Shown piece after piece: positions 29,751 through 38,314 of a DNA stretch of 64,000 nt; positions within the stretch are counted from its first letter, which is position 1, and the number at the start of each line of letters is the position of its first letter. The notes beneath the pieces were generated by a model. The model saw nothing but the letters and a program-made list of their open reading frames with translations. It was not told where the DNA came from and made no database searches. Source of the stretch: Symbiodinium kawagutii. Lineage: Eukaryota; Sar; Dinophyceae; Suessiales; Symbiodiniaceae. The stretch covers positions 99,232 through 163,231 of the forward strand of contig VSDK01012849.1 of NCBI GenBank assembly GCA_009767595.1, read 5' to 3'. The position numbers were made by a program, and so were the translations under genes.

Positions 29751-32638
29751 TTGATCCAGTGGTCATTAAACGCATCTCGCAGCACCTCTGACGTCTCTGC
29801 GGCTGGGAGTGGTATCATTTGCTGATAACATGAACTTTGATCCACACAATTTAGAGCTTTGATGGTCTGGTTAGGACGCCAGCCTGGTAGAAACTTGATG
29901 TCAAGTCCTACAACCGCATTGAACACCACAGGACGTGTACTCTGTGCCGGGAGAGGAACATGGGGTTTGACCTGTGATTTACAAAAGTCACAAGACCAAT
30001 GGCGGGCAAGCTCGATTGCTCTGTCCGATGCATGGCCATGCCTGAGGATACGCACCATATCCGTGTTACTTGGGTGTCCCAGATTCTGATGTAACTTGGA
30101 TAATGCACGATTGATGGCCTCATCATCAGAAGACTCTAAGTCCTGCTTGTGAGCTGCTAGACACTCTATCCCAACGTCTTCCTCAGACACCTGAACCATC
30201 ATGGACTCGGATCGCTGATGATATTTGGGCACAGTCTGCAACACTGCCTCTACGAAAGCTGGAGTGTATTGTCCAGCAAACTTGCTCACTGATCCAACTT
30301 GTGCATGGGATCCCGCTACGACATCATGTTGAGCATGTGCTGGGTCATGATGACCAGGGCAACATCGTCCTAGTGACTTCATGGATTCATGGCTGATCAG
30401 CAACCCTGTTGACTTACGTATCAGCTTATCACTACCAGGAAGACGAAGACCATATCTACACATGTGACACTTTACCCAAAAGTATTGTTCACAGAGCTGC
30501 TTCATCTCATCGTATCTCCAAGTGCGTGCTCCTTCGGGATGCTCAAAGAGAGCTTGCCTCCCCAACTTGACTAGGTTCTTGAACAGCTGACAGCAAAACC
30601 TAATGTATGTTCTACTCTCGTGGATCAGCTTAGCGCGCTCAAGAGGGGTGAGAAAGGTCTGATTCAGATTCCACCATCCGCCTTCGTGAGTGCAGGGCGG
30701 ACACAGGACCAACAGGTCAGGAGGCTGTTCCATCCACTCTTGGGTGACTCTATCACGGTCAGCCTTCTTTCTGAAATCGAACCCATTCAACAAATCATAT
30801 GAACGAGCAGCAAAACCCATGGACCGAGCAGCAGGAGCAAATCTTGGGGGACTGAACACTTCACTTACCAACACCCGTTTACCTCCCACATATGTACCAG
30901 CAGTGGCCTTCTTCGCTTCAGCTTCCAGCTGACGCAGCTGGTGGACAGGAAGGCATTCTACTGGCTTGGTCATCTCCTGAGAGTGAAAGGAGAATTCGGT
31001 TGTGACATCACGAACACCTTTGGGAAGCGGAGTGCAGTATGAACACTTATCTCTGGCATGATCGATAACATCATCAGCTATTACATGACCAGTGAGATTA
31101 TCAATGATCCTACGACGAATGATCAAGTGCCAATGCGGACCTTGCTTACCTGTGATGGGAGCATGAGAGATGTTCTTATCACTTCTACTCCATGTATGAA
31201 TCATGTCCGGTCCTGGGGCGTCGGTGGAAGCACTGACATCTGGCTGCTCAGAAACGCTGCTATGTACACAATCGGATGCTGGTGCAGTGCTGAGATCGGC
31301 TGACCCTGCAGTGTCGGTGGATTCGCTTGACTGTACAGGATCGGTGGATTCACATGATTCTACATTGTCTGCTTCCTCCATGAACTGTACTTGGCGCTCC
31401 TTTGGAGCAACAGCTTGCTCTGCTGATTCCGCAGTGCGATCGGCCTGGCATACTTCAACGAACTCGGGGACTTCTTGACCTGAAGAGCTCATCAGAAGCA
31501 CGATGAATTGTCCAGCAGAATTCGTCTGCAGCTTGATCACCCTGCCTTCCGGGAACACCGTCATCTCCGATGTACCAAAGTTGATGGATGCATGCAGTGT
31601 TCGAAGAGCGCTACGGGAAATCAGAAGGGGAGCAGAACCTCTGACAATCGCAGCTTTCAACGTGCCAAACTTGCCCGCCAAGGAAACGGGCATTGCGATG
31701 GAATGACTCGTACTCTCTCGAGAGCCATTTCCAAACCTGAAGTGATTCACCTCCTCGATCAAAGGAGGACATGGAATGCCAGCGTCTTGCCAAAGTTGTC
31801 TAAACTCTTCCAAAGTCGCTTCCCCAATGATTGTTTTCCCACAGCCAGAATCCAACACTCCAAAGCCAGGACTGCTAACCAACAACTGCTCATGTGCTGG
31901 TTCGTCAGCGATGTGTTTGTCTCGCAATCGCTGAACCATGGTCTTGTTCTGCCACACATAGGCCACAAAGTGTTCCACCATAGCCGCTCCAGAGTCGCTC
32001 TTCGATGTGCTGGAGGCGCCTTTGGAAGATCTCTTGGACCCTTTCGGAGCCCCTTTGACTGGAGGGTTTTTGCACTCCCTTGCCCAGTGTCCCACCTGCT
32101 GGCATCGATTGCAGCGGGTTCTTCTCTTAAGTTCTTCCACTTCCACTCGAAACTGGCGTCGAGTCTGGCCAGCTTCGTGGAATTTGCGAGCCTTCTGCAG
32201 TCGGTTCAACGACTTCCGACGGTCTTGCCAGGTCGCCGCGAGGATTTCTCGAACTTCATCCTCCTCGAAGAACTCCTCCAGATCTTCATTCTCAGCTCCG
32301 GGCTCGGCCAGGAACTGTTCAACGTCCTCAAAGTCCGGCTCAGGATCATCATCGAGGGCGTCACCAAGCGAGGGATCATCAACCACGGCTGCTGCGCCGT
32401 AGGTCTTTCGCTTGGGCGTCACAAAGTCAGGGTAACAGCTGCGCAAAGCTTTTCCCACATCTTCACGCTTCAGGCTGCCCACTGAACGAGACAGCTTGGC
32501 CGGCATCTTCTCACTGAGGGTGAGAAGTTTGTTGCTCACCCATGTCTTCCACCGTTTGTATTCTTTGCCATCCTCATCTTCACCTGCAAAGGTGCGGGTC
32601 GACCCGCCAGGATCCAAACTACTCACCGTGGTAGCCAT
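29675..32638 (-). CDS. gag-pol: copia gag-protease-MTase-like-integrase ORF
   Basis: 987 codons, starting 63 bases behind the 5' LTR. Gag N-terminus (FAGEDEDGKEYKRWKTW); acidic region 90-130; CCHC knuckle C176-C179-H184-C189; aspartic protease with DSG at 263-265 (GFGVLDSGCGKT); Ser/Asp-rich linker 400-490; an extra domain 588-800 described separately; integrase zinc finger H850-H855-C883-C886; first integrase Asp at 913 (VVGLDIKFLPG). The frame leaves the integrase after HWIKWAGHP and ends in unrelated residues. The distance from protease to integrase is much longer than in a minimal copia element. Confidence 0.92.
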   Translation of the reverse strand: MATTVSSLDPGGSTRTFAGEDEDGKEYKRWKTWVSNKLLTLSEKMPAKLSRSVGSLKREDVGKALRSCYPDFVTPKRKTYGAAAVVDDPSLGDALDDDPEPDFEDVEQFLAEPGAENEDLEEFFEEDEVREILAATWQDRRKSLNRLQKARKFHEAGQTRRQFRVEVEELKRRTRCNRCQQVGHWARECKNPPVKGAPKGSKRSSKGASSTSKSDSGAAMVEHFVAYVWQNKTMVQRLRDKHIADEPAHEQLLVSSPGFGVLDSGCGKTIIGEATLEEFRQLWQDAGIPCPPLIEEVNHFRFGNGSRESTSHSIAMPVSLAGKFGTLKAAIVRGSAPLLISRSALRTLHASINFGTSEMTVFPEGRVIKLQTNSAGQFIVLLMSSSGQEVPEFVEVCQADRTAESAEQAVAPKERQVQFMEEADNVESCESTDPVQSSESTDTAGSADLSTAPASDCVHSSVSEQPDVSASTDAPGPDMIHTWSRSDKNISHAPITGKQGPHWHLIIRRRIIDNLTGHVIADDVIDHARDKCSYCTPLPKGVRDVTTEFSFHSQEMTKPVECLPVHQLRQLEAEAKKATAGTYVGGKRVLVSEVFSPPRFAPAARSMGFAARSYDLLNGFDFRKKADRDRVTQEWMEQPPDLLVLCPPCTHEGGWWNLNQTFLTPLERAKLIHESRTYIRFCCQLFKNLVKLGRQALFEHPEGARTWRYDEMKQLCEQYFWVKCHMCRYGLRLPGSDKLIRKSTGLLISHESMKSLGRCCPGHHDPAHAQHDVVAGSHAQVGSVSKFAGQYTPAFVEAVLQTVPKYHQRSESMMVQVSEEDVGIECLAAHKQDLESSDDEAINRALSKLHQNLGHPSNTDMVRILRHGHASDRAIELARHWSCDFCKSQVKPHVPLPAQSTRPVVFNAVVGLDIKFLPGWRPNQTIKALNCVDQSSCYQQMIPLPAAETSEVLRDAFNDHWIKWAGHPIASWWIRHRHCSVKPCKAA
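29736..29738 (-). other. -1 frameshift site in the integrase core
   Basis: ORF1 and ORF2 overlap and together read WAGHP / DCVVVDQAQ if one C is added to the CCC run (GGG on the plus strand). A one-base deletion or assembly error is the simplest explanation; programmed frameshifting is less likely because it would split a catalytic domain. Confidence 0.7.
30239..30877 (-). other. MTase-like domain inside the copia polyprotein
   Basis: Residues about 588-800 of ORF1. In order: a motif I-like start (VLVSEVFSPPRFAPAARSMG), an acidic Asp at YDLLNGFDF, the core strand DLLVLCPPCT with a PPC at 647-649 (motif IV-like, where C5-cytosine methyltransferases have their catalytic Cys), then FEHPEGA at 698-704 (in the place of the ENV motif VI), and a C-terminal CCPGHHDPAH cluster. 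The Rossmann-like order fits a degenerate cytosine methyltransferase. DNA methyltransferase capture by eukaryotic retrotransposons, including in dinoflagellates, has been described. Homology here is inferred by motif reading only. Confidence 0.55.
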
Positions 32639-32666
32639 GGCGTCAGCTCAAGATCCTACCTGAGCT

Positions 32667-32694
32667 GGAGCCAGGTCCGTTTCGACCTGGCTCC
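32667..32694 (-). other. perfect 11-bp hairpin overlapping the primer-binding site
   Basis: GGAGCCAGGTC, a 6-base loop, and GACCTGGCTCC form a perfect stem in the leader, overlapping the 3' part of the PBS. Confidence 0.85.
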
Positions 32695-32702
32695 GCTACC
32701 AA
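32689..32702 (-). promoter_or_regulatory. primer-binding site, initiator-Met tRNA type
   Basis: Directly behind the 5' LTR the element strand reads TGGTAGCGGAGCC. Eukaryotic initiator tRNA-Met 3' ends would give TGGTAGCAGAG or TGGTATCAGAGC, so this is a close match and the usual copia primer type. Confidence 0.75.
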
Positions 32703-32829
32703 TGAAAACACACCCCCACCAGGGTAGCTTCACCCGGGAAGCTAGCGCGGGCTTTTCCGCAGATTCGGGCAGAAAGTCCCTGTCGGTGGCGACACGTGGT
32801 AGCCATGGATGGAGGATTGTGAATCAACA
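32702..32829 (-). repeat. 5' long terminal repeat
   Basis: Identical to the 3' LTR over 128 bp. Followed outside by the GTCA target duplication. Confidence 0.93.
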
Positions 32830-32835
32830 GTCATA

Positions 32836-32959
32836 TGGCGAGCTGGGTCCAGCAGTTCACCAAGCAACTAATGAGGGATAATCACCAACAATAATAGTGG
32901 GAAAACAGCCTGGTTAATGATGGGGAACCAGGGGTACGGGGTGAACTGACCCACAGCCA
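32836..32959 (+). mobile_element. family A inverted-repeat element
   Basis: TGGCGAGCTGGGTCC left end, TGACCCACAGCCA right end. Starts two bases behind the copia target duplication. Confidence 0.8.
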
Positions 32960-32963
32960 TATA

Positions 32964-33047
32964 GGTGTTTTTCAAAATAGGGGACCCCCCCAAAAACGGT
33001 TGGTTTAGTACTAGAAATGATTCATATTGGCCTATCTTGAAAAACCC
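32964..33047 (-). mobile_element. short family B element
   Basis: GGTGTTTTTCAAAATAGGGG and GGCCTATCTTGAAAAACCC ends; shortened interior. Confidence 0.7.
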
Positions 33048-33050
33048 ATA

Positions 33051-33150
33051 TGGTGCTTTCTCAAAATAGGGGTACCTCCAATCATCCATTTATAGTCATT
33101 TATAGTAATAAACCAGCCATTTTTGGGGTACCCTATTTTGAGAAACACCC
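33051..33150 (+). mobile_element. family B inverted-repeat element
   Basis: TGGTGCTTTCTCAAAATAGG and CCTATTTTGAGAAACACC ends; interior CATTTATAGTAATAAACCAG. Follows the previous B copy with only 3 bp between. Confidence 0.85.
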
Positions 33151-33256
33151 ATATAGATGGTTTCTGAGGGGATCCGCAAGTTCTGGTTGCTTTGTTACTG
33201 ATTCATGGACTGGATGACAGCCGGGGGTGGCTCCTATGACATCAGAAACATTCATA

Positions 33257-33371
33257 TGGCTATGGATCAATATTAACCAACCAATAATGGTGGTTATTAC
33301 CCAGCCAACTATAGGGAAAACAATGGTTAGTGATAGGGGAACCAGGGGTACAGGGTTTTGACCCACAGCCA
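33257..33371 (+). mobile_element. family A inverted-repeat element
   Basis: The inverted repeats extend outward to CATATGGCTATGG... and ...CACAGCCATATG, so this copy shows the longest arms (17 bp). Core GGGGAACCAGGGGTAC. Confidence 0.85.
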
Positions 33372-34084
33372 TATGATGAAGAATTATTGGAAACATTGAT
33401 AATAAGAGATGGTTCGGGATCGTTGGATCATCCAACAATCACTGTTGCCCTGACTCATTTGAGTGCTTCAGATCACAGGTCCCTCATATCCCAACCAACA
33501 GACTTGTATCTGCGCGGATGTGCGGCCCGCTGTCTATCCTACTTATCTTGCTAGAGACCGTGAGAAACAAGTGTCAAACTGTTTCATTCTTAAAAGTTGA
33601 TTGTTTATCAATTACTCAGCACAATACACTTGTTTTCCTTTGGCCCATTCCATCCATACCGAAACATGGCAGGAGTTGCACCTGTCGCACAATCGCTTCA
33701 CAGAAACTTGGCGGCCTGGAAGAGAGGCGGTGGACTGAACTGGTCGAATGTCCAGTGCGCTGTCCACAACGTGTTTCTTCTTAGTCAATACTGTGGTGAA
33801 CCAATGAGAACTCTTGTGATTTCATCACAAAGTTGATGGTCAACGAATGATAATGATTGGTTACTGACTTCTGCAATTTTCCCGTGGCCTAGTGTGGTCA
33901 TCCGGCATATGTTTCAACAAAGGACAGCCCCATCTATGACACAAAAGATGCCGCGCAGACTCGTGATTTCGGCATAGTTCGAAGTTCTGCAGTTCTTGGT
34001 GGTCAGAGCTTTTTGTTGGATAACACCTCTGTTTGGTGATTTGGATTATCCAAATAAACTAACCATCTATAGTAGTAACCATCC
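33372..34084. other. no gene recognised
   Basis: Plus frames of 74-88 codons (33330-33836) overlap each other without splice borders or recognisable domains. Confidence 0.4.
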
Positions 34085-34107
34085 AAGAACTGGTTGGTGG
34101 TTTCAAA

Positions 34108-34442
34108 CATGTTCCCTCCAGCCTTAACGTTCGCCCCACCACATAAAGCGCCACTGCAATGGAGCATGTTGTACAAGGTCGAGATGGCTTGGACAAGTTG
34201 CAAAAACATTGGCTATACGCAGTGATTTATGGTTTAGGGTTTTAGGGTTTTGGTTTTAGGGTTTTAGGGTTTTAGGGTTTTGGTTTTAGGGTTTTAGGGT
34301 TTTGGTTTTAGGGTTTTAGGGTTTGAGGTTTAGGGTTTGATAATTCAGAAGTCAAAAAAAATGGCCCTGTGCAGGAATTTGAGCGTTGGGAAACGTTCTC
34401 AGACCCATGCGGGGCAAACCCTAAGGCTCGGGCGAACATGTT
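34108..34442. mobile_element. 328-bp nested TIR element carrying a telomere-like tract
   Basis: ACATGTT occurs at both borders (34108-34114 and 34436-34442). The ends are 28 bp imperfect inverted repeats (22 of 28 match): the left contains GCCTTAACGTTCGCCCC, the inverted right contains GCCTTAGGGTTTGCCCC. The internal part holds the TTTAGGG-type repeat. No coding capacity seen. Because ACATGTT is nearly palindromic, the exact split between target duplication and terminal repeat is ambiguous. Confidence 0.7.
34231..34340 (+). repeat. interstitial telomere-type repeat TTTAGGG/TTTTAGGG
   Basis: About 14 units mixing TTTAGGG, TTTTAGGG and TTTTGG. TTTAGGG is the telomeric repeat of plants and dinoflagellates. 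The tract is internal, inside a mobile element, so it is not a chromosome end. Confidence 0.9.
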
Positions 34443-34849
34443 TTATTTTCACTAATAATCATTAACAATTGGTTGGTTGACGAGCATATTTTTCATAGGG
34501 GTGGTTCAACCACCAACCAGACTTGATGTTTGTTGCACTTTTGCTACAGTTTTGCTGTCAGGTAGCGGTTCGTGCCGCATGGGGGTCAGCAGTGGTGACA
34601 TTTTCAGGCTTTTTCCATACCCCAGTGAGCTGTTCGTACTTGTACATCTCATACCCCAGTGAGCTACCAGTTATACCCCAGTGAGCATCCCAGTCATACC
34701 CCACATAGCTGCCGATTGATATTTTTGACATCCACGCCTTTCCACGCAACAACACATGGAAACCGCTGGTTCCATGATGAACCGAAGTGGTTCGGCTGAT
34801 CGGATCATCCCACCATGTATCAACCCCCAATCAGCCACTATAAGATCAT

Positions 34850-35125
34850 GATTCAAGAATATAATCAACCACTAGTCAATCATACTCAACACCACTAATC
34901 AATCAGAAGTCTGAATCATGATTGAACTATAATCAACACGACTAATCACCACTAATCAGGCACTAATCAGCCACTAATCATTGATGAATCACTGATCAAC
35001 CCCTAATCAACCACTAATCAACCACTAATCAACCCCATGAACTAGAATAAATCGATACGAACTATAACCAACCACCGATCACCACCGATCACCACCAATC
35101 ACCACTAATCACCACTACTGAACCC
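34850..35125. repeat. degenerate CACTAATCAAC repeat tract
   Basis: More than ten irregular copies of AATCAACCACT / CACTAATCA. Confidence 0.75.
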
Positions 35126-35172
35126 CTAGAAATCATGATCCAACAGCACTGACCAAAGCCTGGCTGTCCCAG

Positions 35173-35226
35173 GAAAGGGGCGTTGAGATGCTGGTGGAAG
35201 CAGCGCAGGAGGCCGGGAGCAATCGA
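35173..35226 (+). CDS. candidate exon fragment
   Basis: TGTCCCAG|G acceptor, then ERGVEMLVEAAQEAGSN in a GC-rich 50 bp island. No donor is visible because a left-truncated family B element follows at once; the original 3' border may have been lost. Confidence 0.45.
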
Positions 35227-35229
35227 TTA

Positions 35230-35312
35230 CGGAAACCCCAAAATGGTTGGTTTATTACTAAGCAAGGTTAAACAAGGATGATTTGGGGGTGCCCCTATTT
35301 TGAGAAACCACC
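35230..35312 (-). mobile_element. truncated family B element
   Basis: Interior and right end (GCCCCTATTTTGAGAAACCA) present; left arm reduced to GGAAACCCC. Confidence 0.65.
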
Positions 35313-35679
35313 AAATGATGGTTTGACTAGATTTGACTAGCTTTGTGATCATGATCCATGGGATGGGAATGATGATCAGAACAACCGGGAGAAATGACTC
35401 CTGAGCAGTAAAAAAGCACATTGACCAGAGTGACGAGGTTTACCCTTTGGTAAACTCACCTGGTTGGGCTAAAAAATCACCATATTTTACAAACAAATCA
35501 GATACAATGGTGGATCAGCCTTTTCTCAGTTCTTGGCCGCCTATTATTGTAGATGGTTATTGATCGTTACAACATGTTACAATGATAACAATAATAATTA
35601 CAATCATGAACGTTAATGGTGTTAGAATAGCAATGATCTCCATTTTTGATTGTTACAACATGTTACAACTATGATTAGT

Positions 35680-35800
35680 GATTCTACTGACTATTACTAC
35701 TGACTATTACTGATTATTACTGCTGACTATTACAACTGCTGGTTATATTAGTAGTATTATTCCTACTGCTGGTTATTAGTGATTTTACTGATTACTACTA
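35680..35800. repeat. degenerate ACTGACTATTACT repeat
   Basis: Irregular TTACTACTGACTATTAC units. Confidence 0.65.
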
Positions 35801-36076
35801 CCGACTCTAGCAGGTGGCTGCAGTGTAGCACCAAAATTTTAACGCTTCGACCACCAGTCGTTACTCCAACGCCGACCGAGGACTTGATAGCACTCAGGCC
35901 TTGAGGCTTGAAATTAATGGTTGACTTATAGTAGGGCTTAAGTAATCGGGTTTATTATTGACCCAACTATTAAGTAACCTAAGTATAATTGATAACTTGG
36001 ATCTCCTTAATTATTTCATGAATGGTTGACTTAACAACTTGGATCTCCTTAGTAATGAATGCTTATAGCAATTTAT

Positions 36077-36140
36077 AATGGAGAAGAATAGAGGACAATA
36101 AGCAACAATATCCGGGGATATACCGATATACCAACTATAT
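36077..36140 (+). mobile_element. family D fragment joined to a B element
   Basis: GGACAATAAGCAACAATA then GGGGATATACCGATATACCA, directly followed by a family B copy. Confidence 0.5.
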
Positions 36141-36243
36141 GGCGGTTTCTCAAAATCGGGGAAGCCACAAAAATGGCTGCTTTATTGCTATAAATGACTG
36201 TTGGTTGGTGATTGGGGGTAACCCCAGCCACTGGGAAACGCCC
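36141..36243 (-). mobile_element. family B inverted-repeat element
   Basis: GGCGGTTTCTCAAAATCGGG left end; GATTGGGGGTAACCCC and GGGAAACGCCCC at the right. Confidence 0.65.
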
Positions 36244-36597
36244 CTATGCGACGAGGGTAAATAGAACCTCGTTGGTGGGATACTGACTGCTCCTGGTGTT
36301 TAGTGAGGACCAAGTGTACGCAGCTGCTGAAATTCATGTAGCAAATAGTGGAACAAGCAACACGACATCACCTGCAGTTCTATTTGCCGAAGTTTGAAGA
36401 CCGTATCCCTATCCTCAAAGTATTCAGCTTATTCCCTATCCCACAACCTCTCATGAAAATGATTGAACATTTCTTGAAGTTGCACACATCGTCGACTTCC
36501 TTGGAAGTTGCGTCAGAATAGTTCCTTGCGCACTTCCCAGCCGCCCAATCTGAGATCTCCCTTCTCAGGGGCGGTGGGCCCTTGCCGGGCGCGCTAG

Positions 36598-36709
36598 GCA
36601 CGCTACGAAGTGGATGGCGGTGCACCCATGTGGATGCGCTTGGAGCAGAATGAAGTCCGAAATCCGGACCAGGCGGTCAGGGTGGAGCTACCCCGATTCG
36701 AAGTCTTCG
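36598..36709 (+). CDS. candidate exon (unknown protein)
   Basis: CGCTAG|G acceptor, then ARYEVDGGAPMWMRLEQNEV and RNPDQAVRVELPRFEVF to TTCG|GTGGTG. The frame remains open a further 15 codons, so the donor is uncertain. Strong coding composition, alternating beta-like pattern. No domain recognised. A family D element starts 32 bp behind. Confidence 0.55.
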
Positions 36710-36740
36710 GTGGTGCTCCGCCAACGGCATGGATTTTGAA

Positions 36741-36820
36741 TGAATGGTTGACTTATAGGGGTCATAATGATGAATAATGGAGGGGATATACCAACTATAG
36801 TTGGGGATATAAGCAACTAT
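36741..36820 (+). mobile_element. family D element
   Basis: GAATGGTTGACTTATAGGGG start, then GGGGATATACCAACTATAG and a second GGGGATATAAGCAACTAT. Confidence 0.5.
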
Positions 36821-36978
36821 GTCATTTTTCCATGTGATTTTTCTATTCGTTCTGCAGTGATTCTGTTGGTTTGATGGAGGCCCCGAGGCTTTGATCGGGA
36901 CAGCCAGCCCTAGAATTCCTTCACTCTCATGCGCATCCTTGTTTTCTTTACTACAAATACACCAGATTTTTGTTGTTT

Positions 36979-37066
36979 ATTGGTGTAGTTTTGAATAGTT
37001 GTTGTTTTCCCGAATATTTGGGATGGCTGACTCATTGATTTTTGAGAAGGGTTCAACCACCAACCC
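36979..37066 (+). mobile_element. decayed family C element
   Basis: TGGTGTAGTTTTGAATAG left remnant, GTTTTCCCGAATATTTG interior, GGGTTCAACCACCAACCC right end. Confidence 0.5.
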
Positions 37067-37497
37067 ATGTCGTCAGAATTGCACATTCCTTGTGCGAGAT
37101 TCTACTCCCGCACTGGTCAGTTCTACAATCTTGTACACTTGTGCAATTGTATACATCAAGAAAGATGTATGTGAACTGCAAACACAACACTGCACATGTA
37201 CGTTTGCTCCGAGATATGCAATGATATACATGTGCAGATGCATCTATACATACATTTTTTGCCTGCTGTCCAAAGGCGTATTGCCTGCCAACTGATTCTA
37301 TATATTGATCTTTATGTATATATAGTTAAATATGTAAACATGTATAGACCAATAGATATTTACATATAGATATATGTATATGGAGTTTAGTTTAAATACA
37401 AATATGTATTCATCTGTACATATATATATATATTTACATATTTATGCATATATCTATATACGCATAGCTTTACTGATTACCCATTGTGTAGACTATG

Positions 37498-37609
37498 TGG
37501 CTATGGGTCAGTTCACCCTGTACCCCTGGTTCCCCCATCATTAAGCAGGCTGTTTTCCCTCTAAAATTGTTGCTTAGAAAATTGGTTGGTCAATATTGGC
37601 TCATGGCCA
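37498..37609 (-). mobile_element. family A inverted-repeat element
   Basis: TGGCTATGGGTCAGTTCACC, GTACCCCTGGTTCCCCC, then an altered right half ending ATTGGCTCATGGCCA. Confidence 0.75.
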
Positions 37610-37610
37610 C

Positions 37611-37731
37611 ACAAGGTGGGCCCCTTAGTTAGCCAACTTGGGCTATAACTAGGGTAATTACCAGGCAAATGGTAGATATAAGTATAGTAAAAATGCTCAA
37701 TCAACTTACAACCAGGGGGGGTCCACCTTGT
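37611..37731. mobile_element. family E inverted-repeat element
   Basis: ACAAGGTGGGCCCC at the left and GGGGGGGTCCACCTTGT at the right are inverted copies; 121 bp. A 64 bp relative is at 44681. Confidence 0.7.
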
Positions 37732-37868
37732 ACGAGTGCATGTGCACAAAACTTTTTCCGAGGGTCATTGGATTCACCAGACGTTGCCAGGTGTTGGCAC
37801 ACCTGCAAAAACGCTACAGCGTTGGGGAGGGCCCAGAGCAAGCGTTGATCTTCCTGGGATATTGGTGA

Positions 37869-37928
37869 TTATAATGGTTAATAGCAGGGGATAACAACCA
37901 ACAACAACAGGGGATATACCAACTATAT
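37869..37928 (+). mobile_element. family D fragment joined to a B element
   Basis: ATAATGGTTAATAGCAGGGG and GGGGATATACCAACTATA, abutting a family B copy. Confidence 0.55.
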
Positions 37929-38012
37929 GGTGGTTTCTCAAAATTGGGACTCCAAAATGGTTGGCTTATCATTAGATTAATTCGAGGGATACTTCTATTC
38001 TGAGAAATCATC
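37929..38012 (-). mobile_element. family B inverted-repeat element
   Basis: GGTGGTTTCTCAAAATTGGG and CTATTCTGAGAAATCATC ends; short interior. Confidence 0.7.
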
Positions 38013-38178
38013 ATGTATACAATCACAATCTGCATATCTATATACATGTGTGTATATGTTTTTCGTATCATGTCATGTAGATGATTGTAGGTGCATACAT
38101 GCACATGTCTATGTGTTTACCCATCATCATGCAGACGCTCGGCATATGTATATATGTTTGCAAATACAACATACAGTA

Positions 38179-38280
38179 GTGGTTGGTCGCTTTAGACATT
38201 TTTTGTTTTCCCTAGTATAGTCAGAAACACATATTGGTTGACTGATATTTTTTTATCCGGGTGGTTCATCCACCAACCAG
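38179..38280 (+). mobile_element. family C inverted-repeat element
   Basis: GTGGTTGGTCGCTTTAGACA left, GTTTTCCCTAGTATAGTC interior, GGTTCATCCACCAACCAG right. Confidence 0.75.
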
Positions 38281-38314
38281 ATACAGGTTATGTGTGTTCT
38301 TGGAAACGCTGAGG

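Larger units (their letters stand above)
25590..32829 (-). mobile_element. Ty1/copia-type LTR retrotransposon, near intact
   Basis: Complete element on the minus strand: 5' LTR (right), PBS, ORF1 (gag, protease, MTase-like block, first half of integrase), ORF2 (second half of integrase, RT, RNase H), accessory ORF3, 3' LTR (left). The order integrase before RT identifies copia. The identical LTRs indicate a recent insertion. The one visible defect is a -1 shift inside the integrase core. Gene order and the HVDD, QGAF and ADGLTK motifs are directly readable. Confidence 0.93.
34091..34520 (+). mobile_element. family C element split by a nested insertion
   Basis: Left arm CTGGTTGGTGGTTTCAA at 34091-34107, remainder from 34441 (TTTTATTTTCACTAATAATC) to the right arm GGTTCAACCACCAACCAG ending at 34520. 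Removing the insert restores a normal 100 bp family C element. Confidence 0.8.

Noticed and set aside
31508..32485. 325-codon plus-strand frame inside the retrotransposon
   Set aside because: Antisense shadow of gag-protease; no domain of its own.
32660..32702. A tRNA gene (looks like a T-arm plus acceptor ending CTACCA)
   Set aside because: Only the PBS and its hairpin; there is no D-arm or anticodon arm upstream.
34231..34340. Chromosome end (telomere)
   Set aside because: Unique sequence and other elements lie on both sides and the tract is bounded by the inverted ends of an inserted element.
34850..35125. CRISPR-like array (regular CACTAATCAAC repeats)
   Set aside because: Units are degenerate, unevenly spaced and without unique spacers; ordinary intergenic repeat in a eukaryote.
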